From DATAVB01 sp040414495 (GTDB lineage Bacteria; Actinomycetota; Actinomycetes; Mycobacteriales; QHCD01): a DNA stretch of 63,848 bases. The stretch covers positions 1 through 63,848 of the forward strand of contig JBEDUI010000206.1 in NCBI GenBank assembly GCA_040414495.1, given 5' to 3'. Position numbers and translations under genes: made by a program. Shown in pieces: positions 35,050-43,602 of the stretch. A model generated the notes under the pieces. The model saw only the letters and a list, made by a program, of their open reading frames with translations. It did no database searches and was not told where the DNA came from. The first letter of the stretch is position 1. Every line of letters begins with the position of its first letter.

Positions 35050-36978
35050 TCATGCCGCGTCCCGCAGCGCCCGGACCGATTCGGTCAACGCGCCGCTGGC
35101 CAGCTCATCCAGCCGCATCGTCTGACCGCCCAGTTTCTCGGCCAACTCCGCCGCCAGCCCGAGTCGGACCGGCCCGCTCTCGCAGTCGACCACCACGCTG
35201 GCCACCCCCGTACTCGCGAGCAGTCCGGCGGCTGGGGCCGGATCCGTACCGGCGGTGTGCCGGCCGTCGGTGACCACGATCAGCAGCGGCCGGCGTTGCG
35301 GATCACGCAGCCGCTCCCGCCGTACCGTGTCATGCGCCAGCAACAACCCATCCGCCAACGGCGTCCGGCCACCGGTCGGCAGCGAGGTGAGCCGGGCTGC
35401 GCCGACATCGACCGACGAGGTCGGCGGCAACAGCAGGTCGGCGCCCGTACCGCGGAAGCTGATCAGACCGACCTTGTCCCGCCGTTGGTACGCATCGAGC
35501 AGCAGCGACAGCACCGCGCCCTTCACCGCGCCCATCCGCCGCCGCGCCGCCATCGAGCCGGACGCGTCGACCACGAACAGGAGCAGGTTGCCCTCGCGAC
35601 CCTCGCGGTGGGCCTCGCGCAGATCCTCACGCCGCAGCCGCAAAGCGGCCGAATCGCGGCCACGCGCGTGTTGGTACGGAGCCGCCGCGGTCACGGTCGC
35701 GATCAGGTGCAGGTGCCGGACCGGACCGTGGGGCACCTCGGCCCGTACCACCTGGCCGGACTCGGTACGGGCCCGCGAGCGCCGACCGGCCACGCCGAGA
35801 CCGACGCCCGGGACCTGCAGCCGGCGGGTCCGGTACGGGTCGGTGGGCGCGGCGGTCTGCTCGGCCGCCGGCGCGGGCGCGTCAGTCCCGGACTGCTTGC
35901 CAGCGTCGGTTTCAGAGGTTTCGGGGGACCTGCCGCCACCATCGGGATCCGGGTCCGGGTCATCTTGCGGACCGCTCGAATCCAGCGCGTCCTGCAGTTG
36001 GTCCTCGTCCAGACCGGGCGCATCGAACGGGTTCCGGCGTCGGCGGTGCGGCAACGCCAGCCGGGCGGCGACCCGGACATCCTCGGTCGACACGTCGGAA
36101 CGCCCGCACCAGGCCGCATGCGCCATCGCGGTGCGCGCGGTAACGATGTCGGCCCGCAGCCCGTCCACGTCGAACGCGGCGCACACCGCGGCGATCTGGG
36201 TCAACGCCTCATCGCTCAGTGAGACTGAGCCAGCCAGCGCCCGGGCCGCGGTGATCCGCTCCGCCAGCGCTGCCTCCTCGGCCGCGAACCGGTCCGCGAA
36301 CTCCTCCGGCGCCTCATCGAAAGCCAGCCGCCGCCGCACCACCTCGGCCCGCAACGACGGCTCGCGCGGTGCCCGTACCTCAACGGCCAGCCCGAACCGG
36401 TCCAGCAACTGCGGCCGAAGCTCGCCCTCTTCGGGGTTCATCGTGCCGACCAGCAGGAACCGCGCCGCGTGCCGAACCGACACGCCTTCGCGCTCGACGT
36501 AACAGGTTCCCAACGCGGCCGCGTCCAGCAGCAGGTCGACCAGGTGGTCGTGCAGCAGGTTGACCTCGTCGACGTACAGCACCCCGCGATGCGCGCCGGC
36601 CAACAGCCCGGGTTCGAACGATTTCACGCCCTCGGTCAGCGCCCGCTCGATGTCCAACGACCCGACGAGGCGGTCCTCGGTGGCGCCGATCGGTAGCTCA
36701 CGCAATGCGGCCGGCCGCTGCAGCGCGCGGGCCGCCGGGTCGTGCGGACCGTCCGGGCAGTCGGGGTCAGGGGCCTGCGGGTCGCAGGCGAACCGGCAGC
36801 CGGCCACGACCTCGACCGGCGGCAGTACCGCGGCCAGGGCCCGTACCGTGGTCGACTTGGCCGTGCCCTTCTCGCCACGGGCCAACACCCCACCGATGCC
36901 GGGCGAGATGGCGTTGAGGATGAGGGCCAGCCGCAGGTCGTCCATGCCGACGACCGCGCTGAACGGGAACAGCGGCAT
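35050..36978 (-). CDS. ChlI/ChlD-like AAA+ and VWA chelatase subunit (putative cobaltochelatase)
   Basis: The 642-aa protein fuses a ChlI/BchI-type AAA+ motor to a ChlD-like von Willebrand A domain. Walker A is ARGEKGTAKST (G35-S42), Walker B is GVLYVDEVNLL, and an acidic/proline-rich linker lies at about 330-390. The MIDAS motif VVDASGSM then starts the VWA domain. Together with CobN it most likely forms the cobaltochelatase, replacing the proteobacterial CobS/CobT pair. It is the first gene behind the minus-strand B12 riboswitch. Confidence 0.88.
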   Translation of the reverse strand: MPLFPFSAVVGMDDLRLALILNAISPGIGGVLARGEKGTAKSTTVRALAAVLPPVEVVAGCRFACDPQAPDPDCPDGPHDPAARALQRPAALRELPIGATEDRLVGSLDIERALTEGVKSFEPGLLAGAHRGVLYVDEVNLLHDHLVDLLLDAAALGTCYVEREGVSVRHAARFLLVGTMNPEEGELRPQLLDRFGLAVEVRAPREPSLRAEVVRRRLAFDEAPEEFADRFAAEEAALAERITAARALAGSVSLSDEALTQIAAVCAAFDVDGLRADIVTARTAMAHAAWCGRSDVSTEDVRVAARLALPHRRRRNPFDAPGLDEDQLQDALDSSGPQDDPDPDPDGGGRSPETSETDAGKQSGTDAPAPAAEQTAAPTDPYRTRRLQVPGVGLGVAGRRSRARTESGQVVRAEVPHGPVRHLHLIATVTAAAPYQHARGRDSAALRLRREDLREAHREGREGNLLLFVVDASGSMAARRRMGAVKGAVLSLLLDAYQRRDKVGLISFRGTGADLLLPPTSSVDVGAARLTSLPTGGRTPLADGLLLAHDTVRRERLRDPQRRPLLIVVTDGRHTAGTDPAPAAGLLASTGVASVVVDCESGPVRLGLAAELAEKLGGQTMRLDELASGALTESVRALRDAA

Positions 36979-37044
36979 GCAGCGTCACTCCGTCCCGACG
37001 GGTATCCGCGCCCGTCGCCGGTGGGCCCGCCGGACGAGTGGCCC

Positions 37045-37215
37045 GGCGGGACGGCGGGAGTGTCCTGGCTCCCGGGTCCGGCGACCTTCCGGTCGCCACG
37101 CGCCGGCCCGCCTTCCCAGACGAGGTGCGTCCAGTGGCATGGGTGGCAGGCGCTACCCGGTCACAGTGGCGGGACCGCCCCGGATTCTCACCGGTGTTCC
37201 TGCCCGGACCGTCGC
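37045..37215 (-). ncRNA. Cobalamin riboswitch of the main cob operon
   Basis: On the minus strand the core reads ACCGGTGAGAATCCGGGGC, then CCCGCCACTGTGACCGGG, CTGGGAAGGCGGG and GAGCCAGGACACTCCCGCC, all conserved B12-riboswitch elements. Downstream, CCCGCCGG/CCGGCGGG (37026-37033 with 37043-37050) and a second hairpin (36996-37002 with 37011-37017) near the ribosome site may form the expression platform for the gene starting at 36978. Boundaries are approximate. 36979-37288 otherwise holds only the cobL promoter. Confidence 0.9.
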
Positions 37216-37275
37216 CGTCATGCTGCCATGTGCAGCGGGCAGTGCGGTAGCTGCGGTGCCGTTCGGCGCATCGGG

Positions 37276-37281
37276 CAGACT
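37276..37281 (+). promoter_or_regulatory. Leaderless-type -10 box of cobL
   Basis: CAGACT ends exactly 7 nt before the ATG at 37289, and no Shine-Dalgarno is present. This spacing puts the transcription start on or next to the start codon. Confidence 0.45.
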
Positions 37282-37288
37282 GCGGGAC

Positions 37289-38497
37289 ATGGTGACCGTG
37301 GTGGGAATCGGCGAGGATGGGTGGTCCGGGCTGTCGCCGGCAGCGGCGGCCGAGTTGACCGAGGCCGACGTCGTCATCGGGTCTCGCCGGCAGATTGATC
37401 TCGTGTCCGGCCAGGTGAAGCAGACTGAGCTGTGGCCCTCGCCGATGGCTGCGGCGTTGCCCGGTCTGCTGGATCGGTATCCGGGTCGTCGCGTCGTCGT
37501 CTTGGCCAGTGGCGATCCGATGTTCTACGGCGTGGGCGCGACGCTGGTACGGCTTTTCGGGCCGAAGAAGGTACGGGTCGTGCCGCAGGTCTCGTCGGTG
37601 TCGTTGGCCTGTGCCCGGTTGGGCTGGATGTTGGCCGAGGTCGATGTCATCAGCGTGGTCGGCCGGCCGTTGTCCGCGCTGCAGCCATGGATCCAGCCGG
37701 GGCGGCGGTTACTGGTGTTGGTGAGTGAGTCCGACGGTGCGTCCCGGGTGGCTGCGGTCTTGCGCCAGCGGGGGTACGGCGGCAGCGCGCTGGTCGTGTT
37801 GGAACGACTCGGCGGTCCGGTCGAGCGGGCGGCCCGGTCTACCGCGCAGGCCTGGGGCTCGGGCGAGCATGATCCGTTGGCGGTCGTTGCGATCGAGTGC
37901 GTGGCCGACGATTCGGCTGCCTTGTTGCCTCGGGTGCCTGGTCTGCCCGACGACGTCTTCGAGTCCGACGGTGCTCTGACCAAGCGGGAGATCCGGGCGG
38001 TGACGCTGTCGGCGTTGGCGCCGACCCCGGGGACACTGCTGTGGGACGTCGGGTCCGGCAGCGGTTCGATCGCGATCGAGTGGATGCGCAGCCACGCCGA
38101 CTGCCGGGCGGTCGCGGTTGAGTCGCGGGCCGATCGGCGGGAGCGGATCACCCGGAATGCCGACGCGCTGGGCGTACCCGGCCTGACGCTGGTCGCTGCT
38201 GCGGCGCCCGCCGCGTTGGAAGGACTGCCGCGGCCGGACGCGGTCTTCATCGGCGGCGGGCTGACCACGGACGGCGTCGTCGAAACCTGCCTGGCCTCGC
38301 TGGCGCCGGGCGGTCGGTTGGTAGCCAACGGCGTGACGATCGAAAGCGAGACCGCGTTGGCCGGCTGGTACGACAAGTGTGGCGGCGACCTGAGCCGCCT
38401 CGCGGTCTCGCATGCGGCGCCGCTGGGCTCGTTCAGCACGTTCCGGCCGGCGCTTGCGGTGACCCAATGGGCGTACGTAAAGGAAAGTAAGGGATGA
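37289..38497 (+). CDS. Precorrin-6Y C5,15-methyltransferase (decarboxylating)
   Basis: The 402-aa CobL joins a CbiE-like methylase (residues about 1-210; VVGIGEDGWSGLSPAA, LASGDPMFYGVGATL) to a CbiT-like decarboxylating methyltransferase (about 225-402; LTKREIRAVTLSAL, LLWDVGSGSGSIAIEWMR). It methylates C5 and C15 and decarboxylates the ring C acetate. Length matches the fused aerobic CobL. The start is ATG 37289 (or GTG 37292) without a ribosome site, consistent with a leaderless mRNA. The stop overlaps cobM (ATGA). Confidence 0.94.
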   Translation: MVTVVGIGEDGWSGLSPAAAAELTEADVVIGSRRQIDLVSGQVKQTELWPSPMAAALPGLLDRYPGRRVVVLASGDPMFYGVGATLVRLFGPKKVRVVPQVSSVSLACARLGWMLAEVDVISVVGRPLSALQPWIQPGRRLLVLVSESDGASRVAAVLRQRGYGGSALVVLERLGGPVERAARSTAQAWGSGEHDPLAVVAIECVADDSAALLPRVPGLPDDVFESDGALTKREIRAVTLSALAPTPGTLLWDVGSGSGSIAIEWMRSHADCRAVAVESRADRRERITRNADALGVPGLTLVAAAAPAALEGLPRPDAVFIGGGLTTDGVVETCLASLAPGGRLVANGVTIESETALAGWYDKCGGDLSRLAVSHAAPLGSFSTFRPALAVTQWAYVKESKG

Positions 38498-39264
38498 CTG
38501 TTCATTTCATCGGAGCCGGACCGGGTGCGGCCGACCTGATCACGTTGCGGGCTCGGGATCTGTTGGCCCGCTGCCCGGTTTGCCTGTACGCCGGCAGCCT
38601 GGTCCCGTCCGAGGTCCTCGAACACTGTCCGCCGGATGCGAAGCTGATCGACACGGCAGACCTGACACTGGATCAGATCATTGACGCCTTGGTCGCCGCT
38701 CATGCGGCCGGCCAGGACGTGGCGCGACTGTGTTCGGGCGACCCGGCCGTGTTCAGCGCGGTGGCCGAACAGATGCGCCGGCTCGACGCGGCCGGAGTGC
38801 CGTACGACGTGTGCCCCGGCGTACCGGCGTTCGCGGCGGCCGCGGCGACGTTACGACGCGAATTCACCGTGCCCGGGGTGGCCCAGTCCGTGGTGCTGAC
38901 CCGCACCGCCCAACGGGCGACCGCTATGCCGCCGCGCGAGGACCTGGCCACACTCGGCGCGTCCCAGGCGACGATGGTGCTGCACCTGGCCGTACAGCGG
39001 ATCGACGCGGTAGTGGCCGAACTGCTCCCGGTGTACGGCGCGACGACGCCGGTGGCGGTGGTGGCGTACGCCAGCCGGGACGACGAAGTCGTGCTGCGCG
39101 GGCAACTGGACACGATCGCCGAGCAGGTGCACGAAGCCGGGATCCGGCGGACCGCGGTGATCGTGATCGGCCAGGCGCTCGCGGCGGAGAACTTCTCCGA
39201 CAGCCACCTGTACTCCGAGGCCCGTGCTCGCGCGGCCAGCCCGACCGTACATTTCTCCAGCTGA
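38494..39264 (+). CDS. Precorrin-4 C11-methyltransferase
   Basis: The 256-aa CobM/CbiF methylates C11. Motifs are VHFIGAGPGAADLITLRA at the N-terminus, CLYAGSLVP, RLCSGDPAVFSAVAEQ and CPGVPAFAAAAA, which separate it from the C17 and C20 enzymes. It is co-translated with cobL. The C-terminus ends just before a short direct repeat. Confidence 0.95.
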   Translation: MTVHFIGAGPGAADLITLRARDLLARCPVCLYAGSLVPSEVLEHCPPDAKLIDTADLTLDQIIDALVAAHAAGQDVARLCSGDPAVFSAVAEQMRRLDAAGVPYDVCPGVPAFAAAAATLRREFTVPGVAQSVVLTRTAQRATAMPPREDLATLGASQATMVLHLAVQRIDAVVAELLPVYGATTPVAVVAYASRDDEVVLRGQLDTIAEQVHEAGIRRTAVIVIGQALAAENFSDSHLYSEARARAASPTVHFSS

Positions 39265-39268
39265 CCCC

Positions 39269-39310
39269 GATCTGGCTCTGGTCTGACCCGATCTGACTCT
39301 GGTCTAACCC
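39269..39310. repeat. 21-bp direct repeat, two copies
   Basis: Two adjacent 21-bp units (39269-39289 and 39290-39310) sharing GATCTGRCTCTGGTCTRACC follow the cobM stop. No function is evident. Confidence 0.75.
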
Positions 39311-39386
39311 GGTCCGGCCGCGTCCCTGTCCCGCTGTCCGCAAGCCAAGCGCCGCCCGCACTGTCGACCTGCCGCCGACTTCTCGT

Positions 39387-39458
39387 GTTGATCATGAAAT
39401 TCCCGACGAAAACCTCGGCGTGTCGTCGGCGTGTCGCGCAGGCAACTTCATGATCAAC
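39387..39458. repeat. Intergenic palindromic element D
   Basis: GTTGATCATGAA at the left end pairs with TTCATGATCAAC at the right end, with weaker complementarity just inside. It matches the reverse complement of element C (24637-24708) at about 67 of 72 positions, so the two are copies of one element in opposite orientation. It lies between the convergent cobM and cbiD genes. Confidence 0.9.
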
Positions 39459-39512
39459 AATTCAGGCGGCTTGGGCGCGGCTGGGCTGGAGCGCTCGGCC
39501 GGGCGCGCTGAC

Positions 39513-40604
39513 TCAGGCCCGGCCGACGATCGCCCCGGCCCTGTCGATGACCACCACGTCGACCGCGACCGGCGCCGGCTTCAGCACGTCGGCACACACC
39601 GACCGGGCCCGTTCGGCGACCAGATCGCCGAGAGGCAACCCGGCCTCCCGCGCCAGCTGCAACGCTCCCAAAGCGGTATTGGCCGCCGCGATTTCCTGCA
39701 CGATCGAAGCCGAGGCGCCGACAGAAGCGGCCAGCCGGGCCAGACCCGGTACGTCGACCTGCGATCGGCCGGAGTGCAGATCCAAATGACCGTCGGCCAG
39801 CTTCGACAACTTCCCGAAGCCGCCGGCGATCGTGAGCCGCTCGACCGGATGGCGCCGTACGTACTTCAACACCGCGCCGGCGAAATCGCCCATGTCCAGC
39901 AACGCCTCGTCCGGTAGGCCGTACAGCTCGCGGACCGTCTGTTCGGACGTCGAACCGGTGCAGCCGGCGACGTGCCGGTGCCCGGCCGCCCGCGCCACAT
40001 CCACCCCGCGCCGGATGCTGTCGATCCAGGCCGAGCAGGAGTACGGGACCACGATGCCGGTCGTGCCGAGGATCGAGAGTCCGCCGACGATGCCGAGCCG
40101 GGGATTCCAGGTGTGCTGGGCGATCCGCTCGCCGTCGTCGACCGAGATTTCGATGACCACGTCGCCGGTGCCGCCGAATTCGGCCGCCACATCAGCGATC
40201 GCGGAACGCATCATCTGTCGCGGCACCGGGTTGATCGCCGGCTCGCCGACCGGCAGCGGCAGCCCGGCCTTGGTCACCGTGCCGACCCCGGGACCGGCCA
40301 CAAAGGACACTCCGGCGCCGGGCGTCCCGGGCCGCACGGTCGCGGTGATGATCGCGCCGTGGGTGACGTCGGGGTCGTCGCCGGCGTCCTTCGTGATCGA
40401 TGCCGACGCCGCGGATTCCTCCAGCCGCTCCCGGGTCAGCGCGAACGTCGGCTGTTGGCCGCGCGGCAGCGTAATGCCGACCGGGTCGGGAAAGCGGCCG
40501 GTCAGCAGCGCCTGGTACGCCGCGGTCGTTGCGGCGGTCGCGCAGGCGCCGGTGGTCCATCCGTGGCGCAGTGGACCGTTCGGGCGGGAGTTGGACACGG
40601 TCAC
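39513..40604 (-). CDS. CbiD: cobalt-precorrin-5B C1-methyltransferase family
   Basis: The 363-aa protein is CbiD, normally the C1-methyltransferase of the anaerobic pathway. Family features are LRHGWTTGACATAATTAAY at the start, ITKDAGDDPDVTHGA, GPGVGTVTKAGLPLPVGEPAINPVPRQM in consecutive motifs, and GGLSILGTTGIV. Here it sits with aerobic enzymes (CobG, CobN), and CobF, the aerobic enzyme for this step, is absent. GTG 40604 is the longest start. GTG 40598 lies 6 nt after CAGACT and may be the true leaderless start. It diverges from cobK. Confidence 0.93.
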   Translation of the reverse strand: MTVSNSRPNGPLRHGWTTGACATAATTAAYQALLTGRFPDPVGITLPRGQQPTFALTRERLEESAASASITKDAGDDPDVTHGAIITATVRPGTPGAGVSFVAGPGVGTVTKAGLPLPVGEPAINPVPRQMMRSAIADVAAEFGGTGDVVIEISVDDGERIAQHTWNPRLGIVGGLSILGTTGIVVPYSCSAWIDSIRRGVDVARAAGHRHVAGCTGSTSEQTVRELYGLPDEALLDMGDFAGAVLKYVRRHPVERLTIAGGFGKLSKLADGHLDLHSGRSQVDVPGLARLAASVGASASIVQEIAAANTALGALQLAREAGLPLGDLVAERARSVCADVLKPAPVAVDVVVIDRAGAIVGRA

Positions 40605-40647
40605 AGTCTGGCCCAGTCCCGGTCCAGCCGTGGTCCGAGGCCGGTCT

Positions 40648-40653
40648 TAGGGT
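40648..40653 (+). promoter_or_regulatory. Leaderless-type -10 box of cobK
   Basis: TAGGGT ends exactly 7 nt before the GTG at 40661, with no ribosome site between. The same arrangement occurs at jetA and cobL. Confidence 0.5.
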
Positions 40654-40660
40654 TCGTCCT

Positions 40661-41404
40661 GTGAGAGTGCTGATCCTGGGTGGTACGGGGGAGGCCCGCG
40701 CGCTCGCCGCCGCGCTGCATGGTCGGTCCGGGTTTTCGGTCACCTCGTCGTTGGCCGGGCGGGTACGCGATCCGGCTCTTCCCGTTGGTGCGGTGCTGAT
40801 CGGCGGATTCGGCGGAACGGCCGGCCTGGTGGCCTTTTTGCTGGAGCACCGCATCGACGCCGTTGTTGACGCGACGCATCCGTTCGCGCGCACCATGACC
40901 GGGAACGCCGTCGCGGCGACCGCCGAGGCCCGGGTACCGCTGCTGATCCTGCGCCGGCCCGGTTGGGTCGAGCGGGCCGGCGACCAGTGGCACCGGGTCG
41001 AGTCCGTAACCGAAGCGGCGGCCATGGCGCGGAAGCTGAGCAAGCCCGGCGAGACCGTATTCGTGACGACCGGACGGCGTGAGCTGGCGCCATTCGCGGC
41101 CGATGATGAGCGGCACTATCTGATCCGTACCGTCGATGAACCGCAGGACGAATTGCCGGCCCGGCACACCGTGATCCGCGACCGTGGGCCGTACACGCCT
41201 GAGGGAGAACTGGATCTGATGCGCGCCCACGACGTCCGGGTCCTGGTGACCAAGGACAGCGGCGGCGCGATGACCACGGCCAAGCTCGATGCGGCCCGGA
41301 CCCTGCGACTGCCGGTCGTGATGGTCGACCGGCCGGCGCTGCCGACAATTGGTCTGAACGAGGTGGCGACCGTGGCCGAGGCCGTCGCATGGTGCGGCGG
41401 CTGA
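40661..41404 (+). CDS. Precorrin-6A reductase
   Basis: The 247-aa CobK/CbiJ reduces precorrin-6A with NADPH. It begins VRVLILGGTGEARALAAAL with a glycine-rich motif, then VDATHPFARTMTGNA, FVTTGRRELAPF and the C-terminal VTKDSGGAMTTAKLDAAR, all typical. It is divergent from cbiD and is the last cobalamin gene of the window. Confidence 0.94.
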   Translation: MRVLILGGTGEARALAAALHGRSGFSVTSSLAGRVRDPALPVGAVLIGGFGGTAGLVAFLLEHRIDAVVDATHPFARTMTGNAVAATAEARVPLLILRRPGWVERAGDQWHRVESVTEAAAMARKLSKPGETVFVTTGRRELAPFAADDERHYLIRTVDEPQDELPARHTVIRDRGPYTPEGELDLMRAHDVRVLVTKDSGGAMTTAKLDAARTLRLPVVMVDRPALPTIGLNEVATVAEAVAWCGG

Positions 41405-41490
41405 CCGACCGGAAGCGGACTGGAGCCCGCCGGGCACCGGGTTCATCTGCGAGAGTTGGCTTGCGGATATGGCCGGTACGGAGGGAACGG

Positions 41491-42246
41491 ATGAACGCCG
41501 AGGATCGCTACCTTTTCGATCTGCAGGGATATCTGACAATTCCCGACGCATTGTCACCGACTCAGCTCACCCGGCTCAACGAGCTCATCGACGAGGGAAT
41601 TGCCAACGAAACCCCGGCCGATATGCGTACGCACCGATTCGGCGATCTGCTGGGTCGCGATCCGGCTTTTCTCGAGCTGATTGACAATTCCGCCGTCGTG
41701 GCGGTGCTGGAGGAGATCATCGGCCGGGATTTCCGGCTCGACCACACGTACGCGGATGTGATCCGGGCTGGTGAGGGTCCGATCGGCACGGTCCTGCACG
41801 GCGGCATGGTGCCGTTCCGGCCGTCGGAGTACTACATGGTCACCAGCGGAGAAATCCACAGTGGACTCGTGGCGGTGGCGTTCAACCTCAAGGACGTCGG
41901 GCCGCAGGACGGCGGGTTCGCCTGTGTCCCGGGCAGTCACAAGAGCGCGTTCGCCTTTCCCGAGCAGTGGAAACACCTCTCCGAACTGCACCCGTGCGTG
42001 CGCCGGGTCACCGGACCGGCCGGCACCGCGATCGTGTTCACCGAGGCGATGGTGCACGGAACGCTGCCGTGGCGCGGTCAGGACGAGCGGCGGACCGCGT
42101 TCTACAAGTACAGTCCGGCCGCGGTCTCGTGGGCAGCCGATTTCTACGACCCGAATGAATACGAGGGACTGACACCGCGCCAGCGGGCCATTCTCGAGTC
42201 GCCGAATGCGCGTTACGGTGGTCGCTCGACTGCCACTCAGTCCTAA
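41491..42246 (+). CDS. Phytanoyl-CoA dioxygenase (PhyH)-family protein with H-G-G motif
   Basis: The 251-aa protein has the PhyH double-stranded beta-helix fold of Fe(II)/2-oxoglutarate oxygenases. The DVGPQDGGFACVPGSHKSAF block is characteristic; the distal metal His is H189 in AMVHGTLPW, and R196/R200 are candidates for 2-oxoglutarate binding. The proximal HxD motif appears as H103-G104-G105, lacking the carboxylate, as in Fe/2OG halogenases. The ATG follows GGAGGGA and lies 86 bp after cobK; the substrate is unknown. Confidence 0.8.
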   Translation: MNAEDRYLFDLQGYLTIPDALSPTQLTRLNELIDEGIANETPADMRTHRFGDLLGRDPAFLELIDNSAVVAVLEEIIGRDFRLDHTYADVIRAGEGPIGTVLHGGMVPFRPSEYYMVTSGEIHSGLVAVAFNLKDVGPQDGGFACVPGSHKSAFAFPEQWKHLSELHPCVRRVTGPAGTAIVFTEAMVHGTLPWRGQDERRTAFYKYSPAAVSWAADFYDPNEYEGLTPRQRAILESPNARYGGRSTATQS

Positions 42247-42543
42247 CGCGACAGTCCTAACTCGACAGCCGTGCGGACGTGCCGATACTTTGGCGGCATA
42301 ACGTCTTCATCGCGGCTATTCGACCTGATCGGCGGTTTGTTCACCTTTACGACGTGCTTCCCAGCATCGTCGGAATTGCCGATTCCCAGTCTGAGAGCAA
42401 CAAAGCAGATCGGTCTGATATCAGCCCGATAAGGCCCGTCCAGGCTGGGTAATCGCATTCCACCGTTCCCAAACCCGCTTTTGGCTACCGGTGTCGTCCG
42501 CGGTCCACGTACTGTGCTGGCATCAGCCAACGGGGAGGGTTCG

Positions 42544-43428
42544 ATGACCGCTGATGACAACGTCCCGGATACTGCCGACACCGTGGTTCTGGTGCATGGC
42601 TTGTGGATGACACCACGCAGTTGGGAGCACTGGATCGAGCATTACCAGGCGGCCGGGTTTCGGGTATTCGCGCCCGCATGGCCCGGTTTGGACGCCGAGG
42701 TCGATGAGTTGCGGCGCGATCCGTCTCCGTTGGCCGGTCTGGGTGCGACGCGGATCCTGGCCCATTACGAGCGGATCATCCGGAAGCTTGAGACACCGCC
42801 GATCATCATGGGCCATTCTTTTGGCGGCGCTTTCGTGCAGGTGTTGTTGGATCGGGGCCTGGGTTCGGCCGGCGTGGCCATTGACTCGGCTGCCATTCGT
42901 GGGGTGTACCGCCTACCGGTGAGCACGTTGCGGGCGGCATTTCCGGTGCTGCAGAATCCGGCCAACATCCGCCGGGCGGTTCCGTTGACCCCGGAGCAAT
43001 TCCACTACGCCTTCGCCAATACGCTCAATGCGGCCGAGTCGCAGCTGGCCTACGACCGCTATTGCGTGCCGGCCGCCGGCCGCCTGCTGTTCGAAGGCGC
43101 GGCCGCGAACCTCAATCCGCGAACGCCGCTGCGGGTGAATTTCCAGAACTCGACCCGGGCGCCGCTGCTGTTCATCGCCGGAGGCGCAGACCATGTGGCA
43201 CCACCGGCGACCAACCGGGAGAACCTGAGCCGTTACCGGAAATCAGCCTCGCTCACCGACTACCTCGAATTCGCCGGCCGATCGCATTACACGCTGGGCC
43301 AGCCCGGGTGGGAACAGGTGGCCGATCAGGCGTTGAAATGGGCGACCACACACCGGCTGCGTGTTTCCCGACCGGCGCCGCGGGTACGGCCGCGGGACGA
43401 GACCGGCCGCAACGACTGGGTCCGATAA
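42544..43428 (+). CDS. Alpha/beta hydrolase
   Basis: A 294-aa protein with the fold's hallmarks: VVLVHGLWMTPRSW with the oxyanion-hole HG, the nucleophile elbow MGHSFGGAF, an acid in IAGGADHVAP, and a likely catalytic His in FAGRSHYTLG. No signal peptide. The N-terminal first 14 residues are polar. Substrate unknown. The 297 bp before it (42247-42543) hold only a 14-bp direct repeat (AGTCCTAAC-type at 42238-42265) and no gene. Confidence 0.85.
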   Translation: MTADDNVPDTADTVVLVHGLWMTPRSWEHWIEHYQAAGFRVFAPAWPGLDAEVDELRRDPSPLAGLGATRILAHYERIIRKLETPPIIMGHSFGGAFVQVLLDRGLGSAGVAIDSAAIRGVYRLPVSTLRAAFPVLQNPANIRRAVPLTPEQFHYAFANTLNAAESQLAYDRYCVPAAGRLLFEGAAANLNPRTPLRVNFQNSTRAPLLFIAGGADHVAPPATNRENLSRYRKSASLTDYLEFAGRSHYTLGQPGWEQVADQALKWATTHRLRVSRPAPRVRPRDETGRNDWVR

Positions 43429-43571
43429 GGGATCGGTCGTGGCGTTGTACCGGCGTTTTCCTCGCGCACCGACACAACTGTGCAGGTCAGCGCGGGTGCG
43501 GCCGCCGAAGATAGCGGCGTAACACAGCCAAGATAATTCGCGTGCATGGCCGTAATAACCGACGGTGACGA

Positions 43572-43590
43572 TCTGTTCACACGAAACAGA
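43572..43590 (+). promoter_or_regulatory. Possible operator upstream of the amidase island
   Basis: TCTGTT (43572-43577) and AACAGA (43585-43590) form an interrupted palindrome just before the GAGGAG ribosome site of the gene at 43603. It could bind the GntR regulator encoded by the second gene. Short arms make this weak. Confidence 0.3.
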
Positions 43591-43602
43591 GAGGAGCCGA
43601 CG

